Program-made: the position numbers and the translations under genes
Shown here: positions 27,241 through 36,432 of the stretch, in pieces
Layout: every line of letters starts with the position of its first letter
How positions within the stretch are numbered: position 1 is the stretch's first letter
Notes under the pieces: generated by a model
Seen by the model: the letters and a program-made list of their open reading frames with translations, nothing else
The model's database searches: none
What the model was told of the DNA's origin: nothing
Source: Methanomassiliicoccales archaeon RumEn M2
GTDB lineage: Archaea; Thermoplasmatota; Thermoplasmata; Methanomassiliicoccales; Methanomethylophilaceae
DNA: 64,000 nt
Assembly: GCA_001421175.1 (NCBI GenBank)
Contig: LJKL01000016.1
Location: forward strand, 62,001-126,000
Reading direction: 5' to 3'

Positions 27241-28898
27241 TTTCTAATGACCTCCGCACCGCAGCTGTTGAAGGTGTTCGGTTTGACGTCAATGTTGCTG
27301 GGTATCGCTACCTGTCTCAACGAACTGCATTTGTTGAAACACCATTCACCGATGTCCTCGATAGTTGCCGGTATCTCGATATCCTCGAGATTAGAACATT
27401 CGCTGAATGCGCCTCTGCTGATGTATTTCACACTGCCAGGAATGACAAGTCTCTTCAGCCCTATACATCCGGTGAACGCATTCCTTCCGATGTTTATGAC
27501 CGTATCCGGAATCGTCACGGTGCCATTCATTGGGGCAGTAGAGGGGCAGCAGACCAGTTCTGTGAAGTCAGAATTGTACAGTACGCCGTCCTTGATGTCG
27601 TAGAAGGGGCTATGATTGATGAGGTGGACGTTCCTGCAGTTGGCGAACGGATTGTACCCGATCTGACGTACCGATTTCGGAATCTCTATGCTGTCAATCA
27701 TATAGCAATTCCAGAAACAGTTGCGACCTATGGTCCTGACAGTATCGGCTAACTTAACGTCCTTGACGCCGGAACCCATTGAATAGTGCATGCAGGTGGT
27801 CTTCTCTTTATTGTAAAGAACGCCGCCCTCATAGGCGAAATACGGACTCTCGTTCTCTAGATGGATGTTGAAACAGTCAGAGAACGCATTGTTGCCCATA
27901 AATTTGACATTCTTCGATATGCGGACGCACTTTAGATTCTCGCACTTATAGAAACTGTGCTTGCCGATCCATTCCACCGTTTCCGGAATCTCGTAACGTT
28001 CACCCGATAAGGAAGCTGTATAGTGAATCAGGAATCTGCGGTCTTTATCGAACAGAACACCGCCTTCGTTGATGAAGAACGGACTCCTGTTATCGATGCT
28101 GATATCCTTGCATCCAGCAAAGGGATCATCGCCCATCTGGTCAACCGATTCCGGGATGTTTGCCCTTTTCAAATTCTCGCAATAGACAAATGCGTCTCCG
28201 CAGATGCACGTTACAGATTCCGGAATAAACACGGATTCTAGGTTCAGATTGTTCCAGAAAGCACCTGAACCGATTCTTGTTATTCCGTCCGGAATTCTGA
28301 CGTCCTTCTCCTTTCCAATGTACTTCAACAGTTCCCCGTTCTTGACGACAAATCCGTTTGGATAATCTGGATCGGGGAGTGGATTCGAAAACATGTATCC
28401 GTCTGTCTTGGCCTCACGTTCGAACAGTCCGTAACGGTATGTTCCCTCTGGCGTATAGATAATCGAGATGAAATCCACAAGGCCGCCAGATAACTGTGAT
28501 GTGTACAGCACTTCGATGCCAGTTCCACTGTATTCGAAGGTCTTGCAGAGGGTGGAATAATCCTTCCCCCATTGTGCTGCGAACACCTTTACCGGTTGCC
28601 CATCCTCGCTTTTCAGTAACAGATCGCAATCGGATCCGCCGAGCAGTATGCTGTCCGATTTGTAGCCCTTCTTCAGAAGACGATCTATACATTCGAGGAT
28701 CACAAAGTCCTTGTAGCACAGCAGGGGATACTTCTTCCCCAGGAATTCGTATTTCTGACCTTCCGAATCTATGATGATAGATGTGTCCCCGTAGACGTAT
28801 TGGAATATGTCTGGCTGAATCTCGGAGAATCCCAACTTGCGATAGAGAATTATGTACTTCATGTCGATGAAGAGCATATCCTTGACTTTACTCGGCAT
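27237..28898 (-). CDS. Intracellular LRR_5 protein with an unrecognised N-terminal domain
   Basis: A 553-aa protein with no signal peptide. Residues 1 to about 190 form an alpha/beta domain that I cannot name; it contains LLGGSDCDLLLKS followed by VKVFAAQW, which loosely recalls a nuclease-like core but is too weak to call. From about residue 195 onward there are BspA-type LRRs, with long islands between repeats such as ENESPYFAYEGGVLYNKEKT that also occur in the GT-Sel1-LRR protein next door. Overlaps on both sides (4 and 11 bases) show operon membership. Confidence 0.75.
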   Translation of the reverse strand: MPSKVKDMLFIDMKYIILYRKLGFSEIQPDIFQYVYGDTSIIIDSEGQKYEFLGKKYPLLCYKDFVILECIDRLLKKGYKSDSILLGGSDCDLLLKSEDGQPVKVFAAQWGKDYSTLCKTFEYSGTGIEVLYTSQLSGGLVDFISIIYTPEGTYRYGLFEREAKTDGYMFSNPLPDPDYPNGFVVKNGELLKYIGKEKDVRIPDGITRIGSGAFWNNLNLESVFIPESVTCICGDAFVYCENLKRANIPESVDQMGDDPFAGCKDISIDNRSPFFINEGGVLFDKDRRFLIHYTASLSGERYEIPETVEWIGKHSFYKCENLKCVRISKNVKFMGNNAFSDCFNIHLENESPYFAYEGGVLYNKEKTTCMHYSMGSGVKDVKLADTVRTIGRNCFWNCYMIDSIEIPKSVRQIGYNPFANCRNVHLINHSPFYDIKDGVLYNSDFTELVCCPSTAPMNGTVTIPDTVINIGRNAFTGCIGLKRLVIPGSVKYISRGAFSECSNLEDIEIPATIEDIGEWCFNKCSSLRQVAIPSNIDVKPNTFNSCGAEVIRK

Positions 28899-29475
28899 CG
28901 ATTATCCCCTTCTCCTTCAGGACCTTTACCATGAAGTCCACCACTTCTTTCTCATTCATGTCCGACGTATCTACGACACACCCGGGCATGTTGTACTTCT
29001 TCATGGTGCGTATCATCTTGTCGTACGCTTCGGGAACGTACGATACCTTCTTCAGATCGTTATCGTTGACGTCCCTTTTCAGCAAACGTCTGGCCACAAC
29101 CTCTGGCGGTGCGTATATAATGAAAGTATAGTCCGGGTGCCCTATCGCCTTGTAAATGGCGTCGAACACAAAATCGCTCTCCTCAGAACCGCTCCAACAG
29201 TAATTCGACAATATGTGTCTGTCCGTGATGATGTTCTGGTCCTTGAATTGCTCATACAGATAGATGTTTCCTAACCCGTAGAACCATCCGGTGTAGATCT
29301 TGTTGGTATTGGCATTTACGGCATCTCTTATGCGGATGTAGTTTTCTGTGGAATCCCCCTTGTCGAACAGATAATGAAGAGGTTTTTCCACGATTCTGAA
29401 TCCTAACCTCTCGGCCAATCCTGTGGCAGCAGTTGTTTTTCCGACTCCATCCATCCCTTCGATTGAAATGTGCAT
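28888..29475 (-). CDS. Thymidylate kinase-like protein
   Basis: A 195-aa P-loop kinase of the dTMP kinase family: EGMDGVGKTT at residues 6-15, a DRH motif (ITDRHILSNY) and a basic lid region (ARRLLKRDVND). dTMP kinases phosphorylate dTMP to dTDP with ATP. It is divergent from housekeeping Tmk, so another nucleotide or alcohol substrate is possible. It sits between the HAD gene and the LRR gene and overlaps the latter by 11 bases. Confidence 0.8.
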   Translation of the reverse strand: MHISIEGMDGVGKTTAATGLAERLGFRIVEKPLHYLFDKGDSTENYIRIRDAVNANTNKIYTGWFYGLGNIYLYEQFKDQNIITDRHILSNYCWSGSEESDFVFDAIYKAIGHPDYTFIIYAPPEVVARRLLKRDVNDNDLKKVSYVPEAYDKMIRTMKKYNMPGCVVDTSDMNEKEVVDFMVKVLKEKGIIDAE

Positions 29476-29479
29476 GTTA

Positions 29480-30163
29480 TCACTCTATGATTTCCTTCAA
29501 TTCTATCAGATCTGATACGCGATATCCATCGTATCCGTCACCGATTCTGTCGTAATAAACGGCCTTCAAACCAGCATTCTTGGCTCCAAGCACGTCTTTT
29601 TCCTTATTGTTCCCTACAAACCACGTATCTTCTGGAATTGCACCGAAATCATCGCATACCCGTAGGAATGCCAATGGGGAAGGCTTTCTGATGCCCAAAT
29701 CTGCACTGGAATACACACCGTCGAAATACCTCGACAAATCAAACGACCCCAGATATTTTTTCAGACAGTCTGAAGAAAAAATGCTGTTACTCAATATTGC
29801 TAGTGGGTGATTCTCCGCTTTCAAGTATTCAAGGACTTCGGCTACATGTTTGCCGATGGTCTCTTTGCGGCAGATGCGAAAAATCTCACATTCTATGCTT
29901 TTGTAATCGTCTGGACATCTGATTCCCGACTTTTCCTTATAGTAGGCCAACTGTTCTGTGAAACTCGATTCTTTATGGGTCACATTACGATCCATCATAC
30001 GGATTTTTCTGAATTCCATAGCCCAGTTGTTCACCTCTTCTCTGCTGAATTCAACAAAATACCTGTCGTGCAGATACTCCAGTACCCTGTCATAATCGAA
30101 CCATTCCTTGTCCAGGATGGTATCGAAGAGGTCGAATATGACCAGGTCTGGAGTCTTCGCCAT
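29480..30163 (-). CDS. HAD-superfamily hydrolase (YjjG/nucleotidase-like)
   Basis: A 227-aa enzyme: motif I FDLFDTILDK, motif II LAILSNSIFS, motif III RKPSPLAFL, motif IV WFVGNNKEKDVLGAK. An alpha-helical cap lies between motifs I and II. Close relatives include 5'-nucleotidases and other small-phosphate phosphatases. Beside a nucleotide kinase and a ribonucleotide reductase, a nucleotidase role is plausible but unproven. Its start codon overlaps the nrdD stop region by one base. Confidence 0.8.
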   Translation of the reverse strand: MAKTPDLVIFDLFDTILDKEWFDYDRVLEYLHDRYFVEFSREEVNNWAMEFRKIRMMDRNVTHKESSFTEQLAYYKEKSGIRCPDDYKSIECEIFRICRKETIGKHVAEVLEYLKAENHPLAILSNSIFSSDCLKKYLGSFDLSRYFDGVYSSADLGIRKPSPLAFLRVCDDFGAIPEDTWFVGNNKEKDVLGAKNAGLKAVYYDRIGDGYDGYRVSDLIELKEIIE

Positions 30164-31863
30164 CAGTTTCTCCTCCTATGGCTGACCTCATTCTTCTTAC
30201 CAGACACGAAATAATCTAGGATTTCGAGATATCCGCTGACACGCCTGATTCTCATGATTGACTTGCTGCCGCAATTGGGACATTCATCGAATACGCCCGT
30301 CTCGCCGCAATCGTTACAGACATCACGGGGGAAATTGAAACCCAGATAATGGGTTCCGGATTCGATTGCACAATCGATGAGCTCCATCAGGCCTTCTACG
30401 TTACCCAGAGGTGCTTCTCCCAACTCCACATATGTTATACATCCACCGTTACAGAGTTTGTGGAAAGCACCCTCCATGCGTATCTTTTCAAGTGCCGTCA
30501 ACCCGCTGTCGACCTCTACGTGGAATGAATTGGTGTAGAATCCGTTTTTAAGGATCTTGCTTTCGAAGTACCGTTTGTCAATCTCCGGGAACCTGCCAGA
30601 GATCAACTCACCGCTAGTTGCCAGTAGAGAGAAGTTTAGATTATATTTGGCTATGCAGGAATCCGTGAATTCGCGCATGTATTTGACAAAATCCAATGCC
30701 TTCTCATAGACGTTTTCGTCTAGGAAATATTTCCTGCCAGTCAGGATTTCCATTGCCTCAGAAAGACCGATGAATCCGATGGACAGCGTCCCATGCTTGA
30801 ATACATCCTCTAGAGAATTTGACCCATCGAAGTTCTCGCACCACAGATTGTATTTTGATACCGTGGGGAAGTCGGTTTTGTCCATCTGCAACAGCTTATG
30901 ATATCTGTGAAGCAGTATCTCTACAACCGTGGACGCAACATCTGCCCATCTTCTCTTGAACTCTGTGAAGAGTTGTTCCTCATTCAATCCACCGCAGGAT
31001 GCTGACTCAAAGGCCAAACGAGGGAGGTTGATTGAGATGTTATCGATGTTGCCTCTACCGACCGGACCTATTGAACCAAAGAGATCGTTCACAACGCGTG
31101 TTCTGCACCCCATGATAGACAGCTTATTAGGATCTATGCTGCAATTGGTCTCGCTGTCACACAGGATGTATGTGGGAATCATCTTCTTCGAGCTGCAATG
31201 TAGTGCTTTATCCAGAAGATATCTGCCTGGGTCCCCGAGGTCGTGGTTTATTCCCTTCTTGACCCGGAACACGATATTGGGCTTGATTACATATGCGGAA
31301 GATTTCGAGAAGGACTCGATCACACTTTCACATACGAATCTAGATAGTTCATCCTCTGCCAATCCGATATTCAACGTAACGTAGTAACTGACCTGCCCCA
31401 TTCTTTCATGGGAATCGTTGCACCACAGTAGGAAGTCACTTATTGACTCGCGTAACAAATCCATGTTTTTTTCATTCTGCTCGATATTCAGATTACGAAC
31501 TATCGTGGCAAGATCCTTGTCGAAATTTGCAAACCCCATCCCTCCGGATTGTTCATTGCCGACTTTTGAGATGAGATTTTCAAAGAACCTGAAAATCGTC
31601 AGGATCTTTCTGGTACTAGACATTCCTTCATAATCAGAATACGGAAAGTCCTTCAATATATCGAAAGTTAGACAGTTATACGTCAGACCATACGCATCCA
31701 GATCATGAATGTGGATGTGCCCATCTTTGTGAAGCAGAGACCATTTGGCAGGCAGGTTGTCTAGCACCTCCTTTTCCACGGCACGTTCGCCCTCATCATA
31801 CACTGTGGCAACATACGTCTTCCTCATCGAGGCGTTTTCGTAGACCACACCTTCTTTTGTCAT
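30163..31863 (-). CDS. nrdD: Anaerobic ribonucleoside-triphosphate reductase
   Basis: A 566-aa class III ribonucleotide reductase that turns NTPs into dNTPs with a glycyl radical. Recognisable pieces: HKDGHIHIHDLDAYGLTYNC at the N-terminal side, a C-terminal zinc site CNDCGETGVFDECPNCGS, and the glycyl radical loop RRVSGYL. It lacks the N-terminal ATP-cone regulatory domain (family lengths are usually 600-780), so allosteric control may differ. It is followed in the operon by HAD and kinase genes. An island copy of a core enzyme suggests either a backup dNTP supply or use of its product by the operon. Confidence 0.9.
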   Translation of the reverse strand: MTKEGVVYENASMRKTYVATVYDEGERAVEKEVLDNLPAKWSLLHKDGHIHIHDLDAYGLTYNCLTFDILKDFPYSDYEGMSSTRKILTIFRFFENLISKVGNEQSGGMGFANFDKDLATIVRNLNIEQNEKNMDLLRESISDFLLWCNDSHERMGQVSYYVTLNIGLAEDELSRFVCESVIESFSKSSAYVIKPNIVFRVKKGINHDLGDPGRYLLDKALHCSSKKMIPTYILCDSETNCSIDPNKLSIMGCRTRVVNDLFGSIGPVGRGNIDNISINLPRLAFESASCGGLNEEQLFTEFKRRWADVASTVVEILLHRYHKLLQMDKTDFPTVSKYNLWCENFDGSNSLEDVFKHGTLSIGFIGLSEAMEILTGRKYFLDENVYEKALDFVKYMREFTDSCIAKYNLNFSLLATSGELISGRFPEIDKRYFESKILKNGFYTNSFHVEVDSGLTALEKIRMEGAFHKLCNGGCITYVELGEAPLGNVEGLMELIDCAIESGTHYLGFNFPRDVCNDCGETGVFDECPNCGSKSIMRIRRVSGYLEILDYFVSGKKNEVSHRRRN

Positions 31864-31867
31864 GATT

Positions 31868-32302
31868 TCACCTTAATGTTATGAATTTCTGATTGGACGA
31901 ACCGATGAACGGTATAGTGGAACACCTAAGTTCCTCGTCATAAGCACCTACTTTAACGTAACTCAGATGAGATAGGATCTCGTTCGGAATCTCCTCAAAC
32001 GAATGACTTGTGTACAAGCAGATGTCAAAACCTTCTAAATCATCCAGAAGATCTTCGAGTGCTTCTTTCTGATTCATCGGTTCTCCCCCAGTAATAGTCA
32101 ACTTTCTATTGTAACAACCTTCTTTGATGATCCGCGCAAGCTCGCTTGTTTCATAAATCGAGCCCTTGTCCTTATCCCAGGTACTTGTGTTGTGACAACC
32201 TTTACAACGCCTGTCGCAACCCTGTAAGAATAGCAACGTTCTGATGCCGGGGCCATCAACGAACGATCCCCTGAAGTCTATAGAATTGACCGAGATATTC
32301 AT
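31868..32302 (-). CDS. nrdG: Anaerobic ribonucleotide reductase activating protein
   Basis: A 144-aa radical SAM activase. Cys29, Cys33 and Cys36 (GCDRRCKGC) bind the cluster, and TGGEP follows. It makes the glycyl radical on NrdD. It lies five bases before nrdD in the transcript and starts one base into the stop of the upstream phosphoesterase gene (TAATG). Confidence 0.9.
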   Translation of the reverse strand: MNISVNSIDFRGSFVDGPGIRTLLFLQGCDRRCKGCHNTSTWDKDKGSIYETSELARIIKEGCYNRKLTITGGEPMNQKEALEDLLDDLEGFDICLYTSHSFEEIPNEILSHLSYVKVGAYDEELRCSTIPFIGSSNQKFITLR

Positions 32303-32823
32303 TAATTGTCCCTCTTCAACTGTTCTATTGTCTTCGGTGTAAACCCATTGACATCAACACCTGCATTATAGGAGTTCTTCAGATATTTTAATAGACCGTA
32401 ATTCGGCTCATTGATGTTGTTGTGTACATGGCCGTACACGTGAACTGCTCCCCTAAGAGAACCTTCGTAAGAACACAGGGGATAATGGCACAGGACAACC
32501 TCAGCCCCATCATCCATTATGGTTTCAATTGTGCCCATAATATCGATGGAGCGAGGGATATTTTCGTTATGAATCCATTCCATATCGTGATTTCCGGGTA
32601 TTAGATGGATGTGGCCGTTGAGAGCGTCAGTAATCTCCCCTAGGTTGCTTAATTCCCCACAAGCATAATCACCAACCACATACACGTGATCGCTGCCATC
32701 TACGACCGAATTCCAATTTTCTATGATTGTTTTTGTCATTTCTTCGATTGAACAGAACGGTCTGTTGCATAGGCCGATAATTCTCTCATCGCCGAAGTGT
32801 GTATCCGCGACATAATATCTCAT
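32302..32823 (-). CDS. Metallophosphoesterase, first gene of the LRR operon
   Basis: A 173-aa phosphoesterase: ADTHFGDERII at the N-terminus, VVGDYACGE, IPGNHDMEW, LCHYPLCSYEG and GHVHNN. This arrangement is found in small calcineurin-like enzymes that often act on nucleic acid or nucleotide phosphates; some are phage-encoded. It is the promoter-proximal gene of an 11-gene unit. Confidence 0.83.
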   Translation of the reverse strand: MRYYVADTHFGDERIIGLCNRPFCSIEEMTKTIIENWNSVVDGSDHVYVVGDYACGELSNLGEITDALNGHIHLIPGNHDMEWIHNENIPRSIDIMGTIETIMDDGAEVVLCHYPLCSYEGSLRGAVHVYGHVHNNINEPNYGLLKYLKNSYNAGVDVNGFTPKTIEQLKRDN

Positions 32824-32940
32824 CTTTCAACTCAACTACGATTTTATGATATCGTTAAATACTATAAATAGATTTTCTCGTGATTTTATCACATACGAAA
32901 TATTAATAGTAAGAAATCTGTTCCATTAACGGATACAACA
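32824..32940. promoter_or_regulatory. Divergent promoter region
   Basis: A very AT-rich 117-base gap between divergent genes. It contains TTAAATACTATAAATAG (about 32855-32871), readable as a TATA element on either strand, and GAAATATTAATAG (about 32895-32907) nearer the RloA-like gene. It probably drives both the LRR operon (leftward) and the RloA/RloB pair (rightward). Confidence 0.55.
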
Positions 32941-34205
32941 ATGTTATTGAGCTTCAGATGCAGCAATTACAGATCCATACGTGATGAGCAAGAACTATCC
33001 ATGATTGCAGGACCAACCCGTAATCTCGATAATCAGGTATACACCATCAAAGATGGCCACGGTGATTCCATTTCGGTTCTTAAAGGGGCACTGATATTCG
33101 GTGCAAATGGATCGGGCAAATCAAATTTCTTCAAAGCATTACGTTTCTCCACCAAATTAATCATCAGAGATCATCCAGATTTTGAATCGACAAACTACTA
33201 CGTGATGGACCCATCTTATGCCAGAAAACCGTCCTCATTCGAATATGAATTTGAAATGAAAGGGCACATCTACAGGTACGGATTTGAAATCATTCTTTCG
33301 ACCAAAACAGTGATCTCAGAATATCTAAGCGAGGTTTTTGTCAATGGTGACGATTTATCAATCTTCATCAGAGGTGAAAAAGGCGGCTGTGTTCTGGATG
33401 CAAATAAATACGATGTAGAAGAGGCATCGCTCTTCATCCATTACGGCAGAAGAGAAGAATTCTATAAAAAGGCGGAAAACACGAATTGATACACCTTGTA
33501 TGTGACTGGTTCTTCTACACCATGGCGACCTTAGAACCGGATTCCTCCTTGCTCTACAATTATGACTTTGATACCAAGGACAACATCGAGAAGATGGGGA
33601 AACTATTATCACGTTTTGATACGGGCATTACGGGTATGGATTTCTTCCCCTGGAAAGAAGGCGAGGAAAACTTGAAGCTGTACATAACTGCCGTGTCAGA
33701 AACGATAGCAAAATACAGAGAGGGAAGAATGTCATATTCAAAGAAGAGGGACCATACAACGACAAGTATGTGCTGCGCTGCGTTCACGGTGATTCGAAAA
33801 CACCAGTTCGTTCTGATCAGGAATCTGACGGTACCAAACGTTTGTGGAACCTCTCCCCCCGTATTGTTACGCGATGACATTGAGTTTGTTTACGTTATAG
33901 ATGAGTTGGATAGATACCTCCATCCGAAGGTTGTTTACGCATTCATCGAATGGTTCATGAAGAAGAATTTCAAAACTCCCAAGCAAATCATAGGGATTGG
34001 CCATAACACCCATCTATTGGACCAAGATCTCGTTCGGAGAGATGAAATTTGGTTTGCTGACAAGGACGTAGTTGGAGCCAGTGAACTTTGCTCATTGGAC
34101 GATTATAATGTGAGATTCGATAAGAAGATTGAAAAAGCATACCTCGAAGGTAATTTCAAAGGGTTACCGAACATCGTTCTACCGAGTGATCTAGATGACT
34201 ATTAA
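32941..34205 (+). CDS. RloA/AbiLi-like AAA15 ATPase; three apparent frameshifts
   Basis: An ABC/SMC-like ATPase of about 421 aa after correction. Walker A is GANGSGKSN near residue 55; the signature-like QESDGTKRLWNLSP precedes Walker B VYVIDELDRYLHP; HNTHLLDQDLVRRDEIWF closes the domain. The frame breaks at an A5 run (33466-33470, one A short), at 33725-33726 (one A short) and at a C6 run (33855-33860, one C too many); correcting all three gives a continuous family-like chain. It overlaps the RloB gene by 11 bases. The pair matches the AbiL abortive-infection type, where this ATPase senses infection and partners RloB. Confidence 0.82.
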
Positions 34206-35261
34206 GGGGTCTCGCTCAGAAAGACCAAAAAGGAATGTGGTGAGTTCTTTCTATCTTGCTTTCGAAGGATCTAAGACCGAACCTAATTACCTCGACAGAA
34301 TGAGCGTACTGAAGGTCTACGATAAATCAAAATGCACGTTCATACCGAAGTCATATATGGATCTCAAGAAGACAAGTGTCCCCCAGGTTTTCTACTTTCT
34401 GAAAGATTACCAGTACTGGATAGAAAACAACGGCACCAAGTGCCCTTGGGATGTTTTCATAACTTTACTGGTTGACAACACAGTCAGGAAATACGAAAAA
34501 CTGAAGAGCCGGATATGTGAAAAAACAATCAAAAACGCCCCAGGCATTCCGAAGAGAGATACAAAGAGATTGAAACAATCAGCAAAGAATTGCATGATTT
34601 GTTAGAATCCGAAGAAAAACTCATAGACAAACATCACCTGGATGTTCGCAGCGTACTGCCCATTGTAAAGGAATACATGAGCAAAAGATACGAACCTTAT
34701 GATTTTGAAGAAATAATCCCTGAAGATTTTGAGCCGCCAGTATCATTTGGAAACAACCATTATGTCATGATTGTGGACAGGGATCAATTTACCCTTGGGA
34801 ATGACAATATAGACCTGGAGGTCAACAATTGCAAAAAGATGCAATACTCCCTTATTGTAACAAACCCCAATTTCGAATTCTGGATTGCATTGCATTTCGA
34901 TGCCTATAACCACGACAAGATGATCTGCAACATCAAAGAGATGATTGATCAGCAATCTAAACCGACTGAAGATCGTACCGCAACTGGTGAACTAGGTCCT
35001 CTGAAATACCTTCTGACGCTATACCCAGAATACAAGAAAAGAACCAATTTCGATTTTATTACCAAAGAGATGGTGAATAAAGCGATAGAACGCTCCAAAC
35101 AATACCCCTCAGATATGAAAAAACTGAAGAACAAATTAACAACCAGCGATCTAAGTTCCGTTGGAACGAATATGGGGGAGTTATTTGACCTGTTGAACAA
35201 TGTAATAGTCGACGACAGCCCTTCTCCTGGGAACATACCGATTTATATTGAACGACGATGA
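34195..35261 (+). CDS. RloB/AbiLii-like protein; one apparent frameshift
   Basis: About 355 aa if the C4 run at 34538-34541 is read as five. The N-terminus FYLAFEGSKTEPNYLDRM and the later VMIVDRDQFTL are the Toprim-like acidic motifs of RloB; TNPNFEFWIALHF is the other strongly conserved block. RloB proteins are probable RNases or nucleases acting with RloA-type ATPases in phage defence. The effector role is inferred from the family. Confidence 0.82.
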
Positions 35262-35318
35262 ATCCTCCACCTCGATCGAAAATACAGATTGTGGATAGTG
35301 GCCCATTCTGCAATTAAA

Positions 35319-35933
35319 CTATCGAGATCTGGTCCATTTCAAAAGCCTAGAGTACTTACTTTCATTCACTGGTATGAATTTCAATCTCTCGACTATGTAC
35401 GATTGTAGGCCATTCAACTCAAATTCTCCCCTGCAATCGTCATCTATCGATTCAACCTCTATCTCCATAAAGGATTCTTTATCTCCAGCCGAAACCATGG
35501 AACATAAGTCAATAGTGATTGTGTATTGATGATCTGTTTGGAAGATGATGCTGTTACGTACAGTTCTTAAACAACCCACCTCTTTGATAGCTATACTCTC
35601 TGCATAGTTGGATTTCACGAATGATTGTAATTCCACGAAGGAATTACATTCTGACTCAATCTCCCTTCTAGACGTTACCTCGCCATCGTTCGACACGGGA
35701 ATTTTAATTGTCATCTTCATCTTGTTACCATAATCCCTTACGCGTGCAGAACAATTATTTTTGAATAACTGGTAATCAGACGAGTCAAAATAGTGATCGC
35801 AATAACTCTTTTCAGATTGTTTCAATACATTGAACTGATTTTCATGAAGGAACGCCAATACACCAGATATGATGGGTGATGTGTCGGAACCTTTGCAAGT
35901 AAATTTCATTTCGTTTTCTATGTGACTCTCCAT
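35319..35933 (-). CDS. CYTH-domain (triphosphate tunnel) protein
   Basis: A 204-aa protein with CYTH features: an early acidic/basic strand (NEMKFTCKG), YFDSSDYQLFKNNCSARVRD, KMTIKIP with alternating Lys, RREIESE and a late MEIEVES. These line the triphosphate-binding tunnel in adenylate cyclase class IV, thiamine triphosphatase and polyphosphatase relatives. It is convergent with RloB. CYTH proteins hydrolyse or make cyclic or triphosphate compounds; whether it belongs to the defence module is unknown. Confidence 0.75.
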   Translation of the reverse strand: MESHIENEMKFTCKGSDTSPIISGVLAFLHENQFNVLKQSEKSYCDHYFDSSDYQLFKNNCSARVRDYGNKMKMTIKIPVSNDGEVTSRREIESECNSFVELQSFVKSNYAESIAIKEVGCLRTVRNSIIFQTDHQYTITIDLCSMVSAGDKESFMEIEVESIDDDCRGEFELNGLQSYIVERLKFIPVNESKYSRLLKWTRSR

Positions 35934-36042
35934 AACTCAACAATCATTGAGTTATTGGTACAAATTCGTTTTCTCTTAGGAAACGGAGCCGTCAGCTCAC
36001 AACTTCCTCCATCATCCTCAGCATCATGTCGTTGGGATCCGC

Positions 36043-36204
36043 CTATTCCCGGTATCTCCCGAAGACCTCCATGAAGTAGGCCTTGATGCACTCGTTGACG
36101 ATCTCTTCTCTCGTGGGAGTCCTGCCATTGAGTATCCCGAACGCCGTAAGCAGATCAAGACGTCTTTTGTTGTCGTCGGTCAGCGAATAAGATACGCGGC
36201 CCAT
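36043..36204 (-). CDS. Small putative ribbon-helix-helix regulator
   Basis: A 53-aa protein, MGRVSYSLTDDNKRRLDLL and so on: one strand, then two helices (REEIVNECIKAYFMEVF), as in CopG-type regulators. The start at 36204 is chosen because GGAGGG lies just before it and a TATA box (minus-strand reading of 36244-36252) lies about 40 bases upstream. An open frame continues upstream to 36369 but runs through this promoter. Confidence 0.5.
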   Translation of the reverse strand: MGRVSYSLTDDNKRRLDLLTAFGILNGRTPTREEIVNECIKAYFMEVFGRYRE

Positions 36205-36242
36205 CTTCCCTCCGTTTCCGTGTGATTCCGAAATGGTAATTA

Positions 36243-36256
36243 TGGGATATATAGAA
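36243..36256 (-). promoter_or_regulatory. TATA box of the small RHH gene
   Basis: The minus strand reads TTTCTATATATCCC. With GGAGGG before the ATG at 36204 it gives a short leader. The wider gap 36205-36432 is AT-rich near its right end and has no other gene I would call. Confidence 0.45.
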
Positions 36257-36432
36257 ATAGGTGGGAGTGCGCCGATAAGATGTCTTGGGATGCACGGCGC
36301 ACCCCTGTTGGTTGGGACAGAAACTCGAAATATGGGTTCTTCTGCAATCCTATAATTGAAACAATCCATTTAAACCTTTCATTTGATTTTTAATTACCCT
36401 TTAAGAATTAAATCGAACAAAGAAAAAAGAGA

